Shown here: positions 44,951 to 57,445 of the stretch, piece after piece
Layout: every line of letters starts with the position of its first letter
How positions within the stretch are numbered: the stretch's first letter is position 1
Source: Hymenopus coronatus
Lineage: Eukaryota > Arthropoda > Insecta > Mantodea > Hymenopodidae
DNA length: 64,000 nucleotides
NCBI GenBank assembly: GCA_030762935.1
Contig: CM060881.1
Span: forward strand, 103,826,501-103,890,500
Reading direction: 5' to 3'
Position numbers and translations under genes: made by a program
Notes under the pieces: model-generated
What the model was told of the DNA's origin: nothing
What the model saw: only the letters and a program-made list of their open reading frames with translations
Databases searched by the model: none

Positions 44951-46520
44951 TTCACATTAAAGGATCCGGTGCTACAGATAATGAGTTAAAAGTTAGAATT
45001 TTCAGATTAAATGTTTATATTGACCCTAATTAATTAGTGTAGAAAAGTATTTATTTTTGTAATCCCCAAACTCTTGATTTTTCAACATGTAATAATTTAG
45101 CAAAACTAGAGCACTATTTCGATAATGTAATATGACCATTTTCTCTTACGTGTTTTTGAGAAACATAAAATACTGAAACAAATGAGTGAACATTGCATCA
45201 TGTGGAATATTTTGAGTATGAAAAGGTGGTGGCAAAAGTTTGGGAGAAAATAAGCACATATCACTAAGCATGCAGCTTTAGTTAACTGGGGGCTAAAATG
45301 CACCAAGTTGGAATAAACGATATATTTTCTGAAAGTTTAAAATTTGCATAAATTGATTATGAAAACAAATTTTAATTTTTCATAATTTTTAGTAAAATTT
45401 CACCAATGCATCAAATTGAGTGTATATTCTCTAGGACAAGAGCAGGCAAAGTAAACGATAATATGTATTGAACAATATCACACTAAATCTATGTTGTCGA
45501 AAGGACATGCTTAGACAGAAAGCCTTAGGAAATTCCCTCAACGCTGAGTCAAACATTAAGTCCAAACAACAGGAAAGATAACAAGCAGCTTCGTTACCAT
45601 AAAATACACTGGTCGGCATAATAATAGTCTCAAGGCTCAACAGCATGACAATTAGTTATTATCAGCCTTATTCTTATGAGCTCCTTGTGTGACGTATTCC
45701 TGCATTTGAATGTGCATCTCTCTTGAACACCTACTCTATTTGGGTGCTGCTGAGGCTATATGTAATAACTAAGGATATTTTCTGTATTTGTACGATCAAA
45801 CATTTACAGGTTCAAGAGTGCTCTTCAGCTTTGAGAAAGCAATCGCCTTCAACAACTACTCTTACATTAATTCTGGGTATCTATTTATTAAATTAACTTT
45901 GAATATTGCAGTCAACTCTCTTTCAGGATCATTCTTATCTGATAAATTATACTGAGGAAGTGATATAATATAGTATTGGTTGTTTTTTTTTTTTTTTTTG
46001 CCGTAAACTGGAGAGTATTTGACTTTTAATGGTTTAAACTTACCCATTTTTGAAACTATTTTATAAACAATCATATCTGTTTTTATTTTATGTTTTATTT
46101 AATGTTAAACCCGGAACTATTGCTCTCATATTACGCAGAGGAGCTCGAATTTTGTGAAATGAAGTAATTTTTGGATTGTGAAGTTTCATGAACACCATAG
46201 TTTTAAGTAAATGCATTTCCTCAATTTTGGGCCCTACCAGTTATACGAGAGTAATAATACATTAGATTTCATATTGGATGAAATATGAGAAGAATATTTT
46301 GGACTTATAATTATAATTACGTTCATATAATACAGGGGTGTAAAGTTGCGGATATTCGGTATTTTTAAGATAATGGTGTTCATATTATTGAATTGCTATA
46401 ATCCCAAAAAGAATAAATTTCTTCAAATGCCTAGATCCTCTACGTAATATGAGAGGGATAATTACAATTTTCACATTGTATACAACTCTCTCTCTATACA
46501 TATATATATTATAATTATTA

Positions 46521-46557
<37 letters not shown>

Positions 46558-46730
46558 ATAATATACTTTTCAAAATTATTCAAAGTAGTCCATTAAGGAC
46601 TAAATTAGCTCTAGCTTAAAGCAAAAGGTTAAATGCCTATAGTTTATCAAATGAGAATGATCCTGAATAAGAGTTGAATCCAATTTGCAAATTTGAAAGT
46701 TAATTTTAAAAAAATCCAGAATTAATGTCA
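44951..46730. other. AT-rich spacer with an ATT microsatellite
   Basis: No recognised gene. The minus frame at 46074-45862 (70 codons, lysine/asparagine rich) is unassigned. Confidence 0.4.
46515..46556. repeat. (ATT)n microsatellite
   Basis: About 14 ATT units. The poly-asparagine minus ORF across it is an artefact. Confidence 0.9.
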
Positions 46731-46734
46731 CTGT

Positions 46735-47520
46735 TACACAAAAATGTCATATGTTTTATTTGCATCATGCTAATCGAAATAAACATTAGCAGAAATTGTC
46801 TAATTACTTTTTGACTTATAAGTATAAGTGCAGTAAAGGAATATGCTACTTTAAGTCAATAGTAAAATCTCTTAAAATCTGTCACCATGTGGTTGATATT
46901 GAAATTCGGTTCTGTTTTCCATGACCACGGTAAATCAAGAGAGATATGAAACGAATTACGTCTTACCGTTTGAAGAAAGATTAAATATTTTATAATTCAT
47001 ATTTTGAAAATAGTTTACTCTTCAAAAAGGTATATGACATAAAATGTGTGCTTCAAAAAGATCTACATTTTTTGATAGCTAATTTATGTCTATATAATAA
47101 CGTTTACCAGTATCAAAATCCATCCAGAATGAAGAAGCCATCAGAGCTATTTCCAGAAAATTTAAGATATGTATTTCATTTTTCATATAAATATGTTAAT
47201 ATACACTATGTAAATCAAAATCGTTTGAGTCATTTTAGGGAAAGTCAAAATATTTGTGCATTTTTCATGAAAACAGCAATTAGGTTGGGCGAATTTTTTT
47301 TAAATCCCTTGAAGGATGTTGAACTTAATTATTAAGTTTGGTGATTAAGCGACCTTTCGGTTTTTGACTTGTGTTGCTCGTAGACACATTCACGCACTCA
47401 CGTATCTTTTTCTAAAAATATGTTGTTTTTATGAATTTCCAGTGAAGTCTCGGTATCGAATTTTTAGGTGGAATGCAATGACTGATGTACTCAATGTATA
47501 CGATTTAAAAAAAGTAATAA
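46735..47520 (+). repeat. R850 repeat copy 17, diverged
   Basis: GCATCATGCTAATCGAAATA near 46763, ATGACATAAAATGTGTGCTT near 47033, AAAATCCATCCAGAATGAAG near 47114, CACTCACGTATCTTTTTCTA near 47394, TCTCGGTATCGAATTTTTAG near 47448. The 5' block and terminal palindrome are lost. Confidence 0.78.
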
Positions 47521-47524
47521 ATGA

Positions 47525-48262
47525 CTGCAATATCATGAGTTCAATTAATAACTTAAAACACGCATATTAAGGGGGATATAACGCTAACGATTTTTTTGTA
47601 ACCTTAATAGTGTATCGTATTTTTGACAGTAAATTATTCTTATACCTACTCCAGTTTTTGTTATGGAAATATGTGGGAGTGCCTTTTATTATTATTCCCG
47701 TGTTAATTAATACGTTTTAGAGTATTATAGTTCATCTCATATGTAAGAAAACAGAACATTTTCACTCAGAAAAGTAGCTGTACTACATACTGGATTTCAC
47801 TAAATGTAAAAAAATGCAGTTATAGAGTTTTATGGCTGTGTTTAAGGTGATGCATCTGTGACTTTTGACTAAAAATTGTTAATAATTTAAAAACTATTTT
47901 TCGTCGCAGTAATATGATATGAATTCTAAACTTAAAGATAATATATAGTTTTTTTCCCATTTGGCTTTCTATAACCAGCAATTAATCAAAGCTTTAGATG
48001 TGCAGGCAAAGCTTATTAACAGACAGTCCAAACTTTAAACCTTATTTTCTTACAAAACTTCTTTTCTACAGTTTTCCAACCTTAAAATGCTGCACACGTT
48101 GCAATTTTTTACATTTGTTTTTACAATATTAAAGTAAATGGTCACATAGTTTCTCGAAATAATACTATTTTTTTTCAGAAATAAGTACTTAACTTTTGGA
48201 AGATCAAGAGCCTTGAAGCAGCATGAAAAGAGAAAGTTCTTTAACATAATTATGGTTCATTA
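47525..48262. other. AT-rich spacer, nothing recognised
   Basis: No motif or shared repeat identified. Confidence 0.45.
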
Positions 48263-48264
48263 AA

Positions 48265-49145
48265 AATTGTAATGTGTCCCATTCACATGACTTTCTATAC
48301 ATCTCTGTAATAAATTATTGTTAAAAAAGCTTACTCTATTTACTTCTGCTAAAATGGTCTTATTTATAGCTTCCTTGTAAGTAGAAGGGAAATAAGGGAG
48401 TACCATATAGGCAAATGTTTTAAAACCTGGTTGCCATGTGATTGAAGTTCCTTTGTTTGTACGGCCAGAAGTTGACAAATTCCTGTATGAGAAAAATATA
48501 AGTATTTTAAAATTAAAACCATAACAAGGAACATCTCAAAAACGGCCAAATCTACAAATATGTATATATCATAAATTGTGTGTTTTAATGAGCTCAACAT
48601 TCTTTGTGAAGCAAGTTTTGGTCTAACCCTTATGCTTTCAAAATTATGCAAAATTACACAAAATCCATCCAGAATAAATGTGTTTTCAGAGGTTATTCCC
48701 AGAAAATTCAAGATATATTTTTATGAATATATTTTTAATGAAAATATAGTTATACAGGCGATATTTTAATTAAAATCAATAAAGCCATTTTTGAGAAAAT
48801 CCAAATTTTCGGAAATTTTTCCATGTAATGGGTAGTTGCCGGAGGGGGATTTGCTTCATAACCTTCGCGTCGCATCCTTGAAAAATACTGAACGTAAATA
48901 CCAAGTCTTGTATTTAACGGACTTTGTTTTTGATCAATGCTGCCCACCGACACACATACACATACACACACACACACTGACACACAGAGAGATAGACTGG
49001 TAGGAACACACACGGACATTTTTCTAAAAATATTTTTTTGGGGGGGATTCAGGGGGTGTCAAAACCTATATTTTTAGTGAAATCTTGGTATGAACTTTTT
49101 GGGTGCTTTACATTATGTACATAGTATGTGTAGAGAAAGTAAACA
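48265..49145 (+). repeat. R850 repeat copy 18, near full length
   Basis: TAATGTGTCCCATTCACATG at start, AATAAATTATTGTTAAAAAA near 48310, AGAAGGGAAATAAGGGAGTA near 48382, a CA-rich block 48951-48990, GGGGATTCAGGGGGTGTC near 49045, ending ACATTATGTACATAGTATGT then GTAGAGAAAGTAAAC. Confidence 0.88.
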
Positions 49146-49250
49146 TGTGATATAGCCATCTATTTTGTAAACTCCTTTACTGTAAAATATGAATTTTTTA
49201 TGCAAATAGTTTTATAAATGCATCACAGGGCTTACAGGTAGTTTAGCGTT

Positions 49251-49251
<1 letters not shown>

Positions 49252-49279
<28 letters not shown>
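49252..49279. repeat. Poly(T) run of 28
   Basis: Directly upstream of SINE C copy 3. It could be the poly(A) tail of an unrecognised minus-strand retrocopy to the left, or an expanded homopolymer. Confidence 0.85.
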
Positions 49280-49280
<1 letters not shown>

Positions 49281-49283
<3 letters not shown>

Positions 49284-49445
49284 GTAGTGGTTACCATGTT
49301 AGTTTCTTATACCCAGGCTGGAAGGTTCAAACCAGGCGGAGTAAAACTCCTCAGGATGGGGAAGTAAAGCCGTTGGTTCCGTGTCGTAGATTTACGTAAA
49401 AGAACCTCAAGGCTGATAAAATAGGCCTATTTCACATCCTTTGCT
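49281..49445 (+). mobile_element. tRNA-derived SINE, family C, copy 3
   Basis: A-box-like CTTGTAGTGGTTACCATGTT, B box GAAGGTTCAAACCAGG near 49320, then GATGGGGAAGTAAAGCCGTT, GTAGATTTACGTAAAAGAAC and CTCAAGGCTGATAAAATAGG. Body order matches 28081 and 28743. Confidence 0.72.
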
Positions 49446-51660
49446 GGGAACCGCTTTAGTTAAAGAGCGTTCATAAATAACATTTCCATTTAGTTATATT
49501 ACGTCAGTTCAATTGCCATCAGTGTCACAGACTTTTCTAATGTAGCAATGGTAAGGATATGAACGTAGTTGGTGGCCTTACGCTGTCTACACCGGCATTC
49601 TGTGGTGTGTACCATATACGTTAAGCTAACCCTCATGGCACGTTTACTCGAACGTGGGGAGAATTGGATCAGGGTAAACTCTAAACACCGGTACGCCAAC
49701 ATTCACCACAGTTTCACTGGCCGTGGTTAGTGGCAAACGCCCCGTGATGTAACGCTCAGCTCACTGCAGATTCTAATGCAAAGAACCGCACTGAAGCACT
49801 GGGAAGTGTATCACTTCATTTTCAATGTCCTAGAAGCTTTTGCTTAGTTTAATTGGAGAAAACAAAATCAAATTATCTAAGTATAATGTCCGTGTGGCAT
49901 TTGGGGTGGACGAAGCGGATCTGGGTAGTTTACCACGCCATTCATTTCCCCGATTGCTGCATAATCATCTTTCCTGTCATCCATTTCACCGTCATTTCTT
50001 ATCACCCGTTTCCTTACTTTCATATTAGGCATGAGTGATCACTAGTTTTCTCTGAGCCTCTGCTTCTCAACGTGTCTCTTGATCCCAGACGCTGGCTCCT
50101 AAGTCCTGAGGTTGTAAATTCTACGATGAGGATAAATATAGAATGAAATAAACAATGGAAGAAAGCAGGTATTAACTCAGGAAGAAAAATATCTTAAAAG
50201 TATTTTAAAGGTACATCGAGAAAAAAATATTTGGTATATCGCTGAAGCATAGGATAACTAATCGGAGGCTGCAATAAATCATATTTTGCAGGAATAGAAT
50301 TCAAAAAGAAAGATAAAGTGTAATTACGTCAAGACTACAAGGCAAAAGACGGACACAGTTTACAACTTGGGATGCCTGCAAAGGAGAGAGAAGACGAGTA
50401 AGACGGCAGTCAGGTGACTGCTAATTATATGAAGAAGGAACTAACAGGAACGAGTAAAATCATCTCGGTAAAAAGCTAATGTGATCTAGCTCACCACGCG
50501 AACGACTTGGTGACACGAACTTTTCCTTTAGCAAGATGCCTTGAATGCTGTATAGCTATGATGACTGTTGTCATTTCTATCAATTGCTCATCAGCTAATA
50601 TCTAAGAGTGCTAATAATCAATTACCTTATGTATTTAAGGATGTAAGACTAGCTCATAGCCAGAGCAGTTCTGAGTTATTTACTATAAACTTGGAAAGTG
50701 GAAAAGGGAAGTTTCTTTGTCAGGAAATCATTCTCTGTCCAAGCACCTATGAGGAGCGTGTGAGTGCAACAGTGATGGTAACCTTCTAGTAGCTAAACGA
50801 GTATTTTACATTGTGTAATGTTTGTCACATGTGTGTCCCTTATTTTATACTATTAAGCTCTGATAATTACATTTCATATAGCCAGCAAAACATACGAGAT
50901 GTCCACAAAGGTGTATGATAAAAAATGCGAGTCTCATATACGATATTTATGTCATCTGAATATTGTTTTTGCTTAAAAATAGTAAATGTTCTTATTAAAT
51001 TATTATTAAAACATAATTGTCTATTACCTAAGTTTTTGAGAACAAATTTAAAGAGTATGCATATCCGCTTATTTTAAAACAATATAAATACAGGCTGCTT
51101 TCAATGTAAAACACTCCTGTGTTACACAGACCGGTATTTTGTAAAGGACACAGTGGAAATTATACTAATTGGCGCTGAAGAATACAAAAGGGAAGATGGT
51201 GGCTCAAGCCTTTGTAAGACTGTACTAATTAGCAATATAACAATCACTAGGATATCGGACAATAGTGAGAGATAGAGGAACTTTTTTTTTTTTGTTAAAC
51301 CTCTGTGCTACTTCATGTGCTTTATTCTTTATATTTCCAAGACAAGCCTTAAAATACTCTCATGCGCAAAAAAGAAAGCTTTAAATGACTGACAGATTTC
51401 CTTGTTGATGTAAATCCGTTGTTATTCTGCTTCTTGGTATTAAACTGACATTTAAAAATGAAATTTCTCTAGCATAAAGAATAACTAACTGTCTGTGTTA
51501 TGTCTTATTGCAATGTGTTCTAAGACCACGTAGGTATTTTTGTTAAGATTTCTCGACTAGAAAGAACGAGGAGAGCAAAAGAAGCAGTTACAGCGAATAG
51601 CTTGCTAACTGGTGACAGTTTTATGAATGTAGCACTCAATTAAAGTACTTACATAAATGT
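49446..51660. other. Spacer, no gene recognised
   Basis: 49500-49800 is GC-richer without a motif. Two plus frames at 49840-50038 overlap in different phases and are unsupported. 50200-51660 is AT-rich. Confidence 0.4.
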
Positions 51661-51662
51661 GC

Positions 51663-51668
<6 letters not shown>

Positions 51669-51695
<27 letters not shown>
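51669..51695. repeat. (AT)n microsatellite
   Basis: About 13 AT units, seen directly. Confidence 0.92.
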
Positions 51696-51699
<4 letters not shown>

Positions 51700-52283
51700 C
51701 ATACATAAAAGTGCCATCAGTTAACACATTATTCTCTGTAAATGTTTCTTTTGCTTTCCTTGTCTCTATATATAATAAATAAATAAAAAATGAATATCCT
51801 ACACTGGTACCTTGGTTACTATACCGGGGCATATATCCAAACTTTATATTTATTTCCCAAAAAACAATACATAAAAGTTGCAATTTATACATTTTTTTCA
51901 GATAAATTTACGTAGTATAGCTTAAAAACCAAAATAAATTAAAATAACGAAACCTAAGAATCAAATATTAAAAAATACTGAATAAAACTAAATAAAATAA
52001 AACAATACTAATTTACTTCCAAAAAATGAGGAAAGAACAAGTATTTTTAATACGATAGCTAAAACTAGACACGGAGTAAGTTAAGGCAAAAATAATAAAC
52101 ATATAAATGCAATTATATCTAATATTTACTGGAAGCCAGTAAATGTAGCTGGTAACCTATTACGCCCAACTACAAAAAGTATTTTTTATCCACTGGAAGC
52201 CAGCGGAAAATGTGCTGGAAACCAGCACTCAACCAATGTATTAACCTTCCACTAACTAAATTAATTTATTCCACTAAAGGGCC

Positions 52284-52284
<1 letters not shown>

Positions 52285-52352
<68 letters not shown>

Positions 52353-52367
52353 ATAATAATAATAATA
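52285..52367. repeat. (ATT)n followed by (AAT)n, self-complementary tract
   Basis: About 22 ATT units to 52350, followed by about 5 AAT units to 52367. The change of strand sense lets the end of the tract fold back on itself. Confidence 0.92.
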
Positions 52368-53175
52368 TTCATTTCTCATCTCACTTTGTTTATTTTAAAT
52401 ATTAAATAAATCATCTATTCGCTCAATTTAACCTTTTAGTTAATAACAACTTGATTTCTTTATTTTGTAAATTTACTATAGTGCAAATTTTTTAATAACT
52501 CACCTACTTTAGGTGCTTAAGTGGCTAATAAATTTAGCTATATTATAATATAAACAGTTTATTTATTTTAATTATGTATATGCCTTCTTTTATTTTTCAT
52601 TTAACACTTCCACCTCACCATTTATCACTTAACACTTATTCTATCTAAACTTCGCCAATGTATTCACTTACTACCGCCTAAATGGCGCACAACGCTTTCA
52701 CCTTTACACTCGCTCCATCACGCAACTCCTCCCTCTCTATTTTCACGGATCTCTCCTAATCAATCCTCCTTCTTCGCCTCCTGGGTTGTCGACAACTCTT
52801 CGTTCATTGCCCTCTACTACATGCCCCCCCTCTCTCTCTCTCTCTGCACGGCTCCTTCTTCTACCCTCTCTTTCCATACTCTACTCTCCTCCACTCTTCT
52901 CCTGTAGTCCCAATACGGATTATTTTAACCTCTTATATGTCTATTTCTTCATTTCTCATCCCAATCTTGGCGTCCTGTACATTTACAAAATATCCTCTCC
53001 TGATAGTAGTATGCTGGATGTTTTGTTAACTCTTAAGTATTCTACTCTTAATCCTTCTCCTACGTCATCTTCTATTACTCTTCTATCTCCTTCTGTCATT
53101 TATTCCTCTTTACTACCTATTTATTCTATTTTACCTCAACACTCCTGTTCTTCAGCTTCGTCTTCATGAATACTA
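52368..53175. other. Pyrimidine-rich spacer, possible 3' end of the minus LINE
   Basis: 52600-53170 is strikingly C/T-rich on the plus strand, with a CCCCCCTCTCTCTCTCTCTC tract near 52824. The 127-codon plus ORF 52786-53169 is a compositional artefact. In minus orientation it directly follows the LINE below, so it may be that element's 3' region. Confidence 0.35.
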
Positions 53176-53279
53176 TGTAGCGTCAAATTAAACTGGTGTA
53201 ATACACTTTGTAAATTTTGTGTGATTAATATTTTTGATTTTCTTAAAATTCTCTCCTTCGATATGTTAATTTCAATTAC

Positions 53280-54240
53280 TTCTTGTATTGGTTCTTGGTT
53301 CGTCTTTCCGTGCTATTTTACTTACTTTATTCACTAAACTTTTCAAGGTATCTGTTAATAGAGGGATTCTTAAGATTTCGTTTATAGAATAACCTAAGTT
53401 TATCTCTCTCTTCATCTAATTGATCTTCATATTTCTGGCATTCGAACAGAACGTGCTCCAGTGTATCTTGTATTTTACAAAAATTACATAAATGGTTATT
53501 GGTCTTATATTTCTTTTTCTAATAAGTCTTATAGTGACCATGTCCTGTTATATAATGAATCAATCCTTTAGTTGGATGTATATGATTTAATATTAATCTT
53601 TCTTCAATGCTACCAAATGATTTAAAAGCTATTTTCTTACTTATATGTTCTCCTACTCTCTCTCTGCCAGTTTCTTCTCATAGCTTTCTTTGTATCTGAA
53701 TACTACATACATCGCTGTCCTACAATTCGCTCTACCATATCATAATTTCTTATTTTTAGCTCAAATTTTGCTTCTTTTGTTCTAATTATATAATCAATTA
53801 GCCAAATTGCCGTTGTTAATTACCAATAATGGAATTGTTAGCGATGTATTTACTGCCCCCGTAAATGGTAGTAAAATTTTCCTTTGCGCATAATTTGGAC
53901 ATTATCCATCCTTATTGCCCCAATTACATAACATAATTGACGCAAATATTACGTTATGGTAGACTGTAATTGTGTTTAAGGCCATTTCAAATTTCTGTTC
54001 AAATAGTCTAGACATTTTCATCATAATCTTCTGAGCTTTGGTACTAACATGTTGAATATGTATCCGAAAATTCAATTTCTCATCTAACGTTACTCCTAAA
54101 TATTTTGCATTTTTCTCTCTCCTAATTGTCTGGTTGTTAATTTTTATACTATTTATTGCCTTTGAACAACATAAAGGATGATTTACTGGAATAAATTTTC
54201 ATTTTAGATTTTATACACCATTCATGCAGATTTGATGCGT
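53280..54240 (-). pseudogene. Non-LTR retrotransposon ORF2, thumb to C-terminal zinc knuckle (decayed)
   Basis: Read on the minus strand from 54240 downward: NLHEWCIKSKMKIYSSKS (post-YADD region), then degraded thumb, LIDYIIRTKEAKFELKIRNY near 53800, HPTKGLIHYITGHGHYKTY near 53580-53520, and CNFCKIQDTLEHVLFECQKY near 53488-53430, then DQLDEERDKLRLF. The GHG-x-(Y)-x-x-Y and C-x2-C-x8-H-x4-C patterns mark the C-terminal domain of insect LINE polyproteins. Many stops and shifts. The reverse transcriptase core would lie to the right of 54240, where another LINE now begins. Confidence 0.75.
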
Positions 54241-54241
54241 A

Positions 54242-54546
54242 GGGATGTAGCGACCCCATCGCCCAGTGGATGATCCACTGCAATCAGCCTCCCGAGTATT
54301 GGCGGGTAAACCATAGCAAATGAGGAGTAACACCTCTGGTAAAAACCTGGGTACAGCTGGCCCGGCTGATAGCACCCTGTAAGGTCTCCTTGCCAGGATT
54401 ACGGTGAAGTCCTCAACGGCAGGAAAGGCGTAGGAGCAATACTTCGGAACGGCGGAACTGACGGAAGAGGCACCCTTCCCATTTAGGGTAATAAATAAGG
54501 TCCATCCATAGGAATGTGGGAAGGTGGGTAGGACTCCAAAGCTACG
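54242..54546 (+). promoter_or_regulatory. Structured, GC-richer 5' leader of the LINE
   Basis: Contains a perfect 7-bp hairpin CAGTGGA/TCCACTG (54264-54270 and 54274-54280) followed by CCTCCCGAGTATTGGCGGG and several GC-rich segments, unlike the AT-rich surroundings. Some LINE clades carry internal promoters or HDV-like self-cleaving ribozymes here; I could not fold this into a convincing ribozyme by eye. Confidence 0.4.
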
Positions 54547-55425
54547 ATGACAGCAACCTACCTAAGGGAAGAAACCCCGACAGAAAATCTACCGTGCAAG
54601 AGGTTGGTACCCCCTTCACAGGAATTCATTATTACTCAGAAGGCTAAAAAGAAAATAACCCGGACGGATCCATATGTTGACAACAACAGCGAACGTGTAA
54701 GGACAAAAGATTTTGACTATATGACAATTGCTACATGGAATGTCGAGGGATTGGGGCAAAAAATTGAGGAACTAGCGGAAGAGTTGGAAAGTAAAAAAAT
54801 AGACATTACAGTTATTACAGAGACAAAAAAAAAAAAAAAAAAAAAGGGTAGAGGATCGGTCGAAATTGGCAAGAGTACTTTTCTGTATTCAGGAGTTGAA
54901 AAAGAACAACGAGCTAGAGCCGGAGTGGGAATAATAATCAATAATAATTTAAGAAAGCAAATAATATCCTACGCTTGGGTGAATGAAAGAATTATCACTC
55001 TAAAAATAAAGACCAAAAGATCCTATTGCTGGATCATGGGACATATGCACCAGTAGAATGATATAAACACAATACAGAGATTTTCTATAAACAGTTACAA
55101 GACTGCAGAAATAAGACAGGAAAAAATGAATATGTCATTGTAGCGGGAGACATGAACGCTAGAGTGGGGAAAATCCCGACTCAAAATATTGTCGGAAATA
55201 ATGGAGAAAATACATTAAACAATAATGGGAGAATATTAAGAGATTGGTGTATTTTCAATAAATTAAGGATAACAAACACCTTTTTTAGACACAAAGACAT
55301 TCACAAATATACATGGGAAGCTCGGGGTACAAATGTGATAGCAAATGAGAAAATCTGACCACAGATAACTGATACAAGAGTGTACAGATGTATGTAAATA
55401 GACAGTGACCATTGGTTAAGACAAA
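54547..55425 (+). pseudogene. LINE apurinic-like endonuclease domain (broken)
   Basis: The frame 54547-55056 carries YMTIATWNVEGLGQKIEELA, ITVITETKKK (catalytic E in TET) and ARAGVGIIIN. A frameshift or stop near 55056 precedes GDMNARVGKI in the frame from about 55146 (D and N of the GDxN motif) and FNKLRITNTFFRHKDIHKYTW. The final DSDHW motif is at 55401-55415. These are the ordered catalytic signatures of the exonuclease-endonuclease-phosphatase fold. An A-tract of about 21 at 54826-54846 has expanded inside the coding region. Dead through stops and shifts. Confidence 0.85.
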
Positions 55426-57390
55426 AATACGAATCCCAAAACGATACATTAAGAAGAAGACAAGCATAGGAGGAACAACGATGAAAAGATGGGAAATACA
55501 ATTGTTGGAGGAAGACAGTATTAGGAATCTATACCAGCAAAGACTTGATCAGAAGATTAAAGGAAGATGTGGAGATATAAATAAAGATTGGGACAAATTA
55601 AAAAATGCTGTGAATGGTGCCGCTGAAGAAGTATTGGGAAAGCAACAAAAGAAAACCCCAAAAGATTAAAGTTGTGAAATGAAGAACTAAAATATGAAAT
55701 TCAACAGAAAAAGAGATTATATAAAATATGGTTGGATACTAGGAGGAATGAAGATCATATTAACTATAAGAAGCAGAGAACAACAGTTAGGAAACTAACT
55801 AGACAAAGTAAAAGGGAAAGCTGGAACCAATTTGTAAGTCGAATAGAACGTGATATATCGGGAGCTAAACGATTTGGGTTTAAGGTGTTTAAAAACCTAA
55901 GAGAGGAGGAAAACGATCGAGCCAAAATCAACACCTTAACTGGGAAACAATGGATAGAATATTACTCAGATCTGTTATATGATCAAGAGGCAGAGGCAAC
56001 AATAACACAAATAACAGAGGAACAAAATGAAATAACAATGAAAGAGAAGAGGCTCTGAAACAAGGAAAAAATAGAAAAAGCTCCCGGATGTGATAATATC
56101 AACATGGAACTATGGAAATATGGAGGGAAGAAGTTAAAAATTAGATTAATACAACTCTTCAATCTAGTATGGAAGGAAGGAAGAATACCAGAAGAATGGT
56201 GTACGGCCAACATAATAAACATACATAAGAAAGGAAGTAGAAATAATTGTGAAAATTAAAGAGGTATCTCTTTATTACCTACAGCATATAAGTTGTACTC
56301 TGCAATATTAAAAAAGAAACTATATCCTATGGCGGAGAATATACTAGGAGAGGAACAGAATGGTTTTTAGGAAGGGAAGATCGTGTATAGATGCTATTTT
56401 TACCATAAATCAGATCTTAGAAAAAAGATCTGAATACAACTTACAAAGCTGTTTGCTGTTTATAGACTATAACAAAGCATATGATAGAGTACAAAGAAAA
56501 AAATATGGGAGATTCTAGAAGAATATAAAATAGCACCTAATTTGATTAATGCTATTAAATCATTATATAATAGAACAATAATACAAATTGATAAGGAAAG
56601 AACACATGCTAATAAAGGACTAAGACAAGGATGTGGATTGTCACCAATATTATACGATTTATATCTAAATAAGATAATTGCAGACTGGAGAACAAAATAT
56701 AAACCAAAAGGTTTAGCTCTGAAGAATGCTAATATAGACACCATAGTGTTTGCAGATGATCAAGTGCTACTGGCAGAAAATGAAATAGAATTACAAAAAG
56801 CAGTCAAACTTTAAATGAAATAGGAAAAGAATATAATATGAACATTTCTGGAAAGAAAACGAAAGCAATGGCATTGGTCGGAAGAGAACAAAAGAGAATA
56901 AAAATAGTCATAGCCGATGATATTATTGAGCAAGTATCAAAGTATAGCGTATAGCGTCGAAAATATCAATTGGGAATACAAATGTAGATATCGACGAGAA
57001 TATAGAGACCTATAACAAATTAAATGGTTGCATAAAAAGACACTTCGGCAAAAGCATGAGAAGAGAAGTGAGACAAAGACTACATAATATTGTCTCAAAA
57101 CCAGCATTAAAGTACGCTTGCGAAACCTGGGTCCTGGGATCCAGACTAGAAGCAGCTCAGATGAGGTTCCTACGACCACTACTGGGAGTCACAAGACTAG
57201 ACCGAATGAGGAACACAGATATAAGAGCAACACTTATGGAAGAAGAGATTCAACGCTACCAGAAGGAATGGAAGGACCATGTTTTAAGGATGCCCCGCTC
57301 GAGATATCCACGGCAAGCACTGTTTTATCAACCTACTGGACGAAGAAATATTGGAAGACAATTAAAAAGATGGAGTGATCAGTTTATGTA
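55426..57390 (+). pseudogene. LINE reverse transcriptase and C-terminal domain (broken)
   Basis: Order of motifs: linker helices 55732-56058; KEGRIPEEWCTANIINIHKK near 56175-56235; RGISLLPTAYKLYSAILKKK near 56260-56320; LFIDYNKAYDRV near 56456; ANKGLRQGCGLSPILYDLYL near 56610-56670; IDTIVFADDQVLLAENE at about 56737-56787 with FADD at 56749-56760; then thumb KTKAMAL. After further shifts comes the C-terminal frame 57056-57391 with QMRFLRPLLGVTRLDRMRN and PTGRRNIGRQLKRWSDQF. Stops and frameshifts throughout inactivate it. Confidence 0.85.
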
Positions 57391-57445
57391 GCCTCGGAAC
57401 AGGTCTTTGGCCTAATCCTTGTTGGGAAGAAGAAGAAGAAGAAAT

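Larger units (their letters stand above)
54242..57445 (+). mobile_element. APE-type non-LTR retrotransposon, near full length but inactivated
   Basis: Contains a structured 5' leader (54242-54546), an endonuclease domain, a reverse transcriptase domain and a C-terminal tail, and ends in an AAGAAGAAGAAG-type simple tail at 57428-57442. Head-to-head with the minus-strand LINE at 53280-54240, probably inserted into it. It would move by nicking DNA with its own endonuclease and reverse transcribing from the nick. Clade uncertain; the simple-repeat tail and domain order resemble RTE- or Jockey-like insect elements. No target duplication was resolved. Confidence 0.8.

Noticed and set aside
46385..46573. 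Poly-asparagine minus ORF
   Set aside because: Microsatellite translation.
52786..53169. Serine/leucine-rich 127-codon plus ORF
   Set aside because: Pyrimidine-rich composition explains the open frame; no motif. More likely the non-coding flank of the minus LINE.
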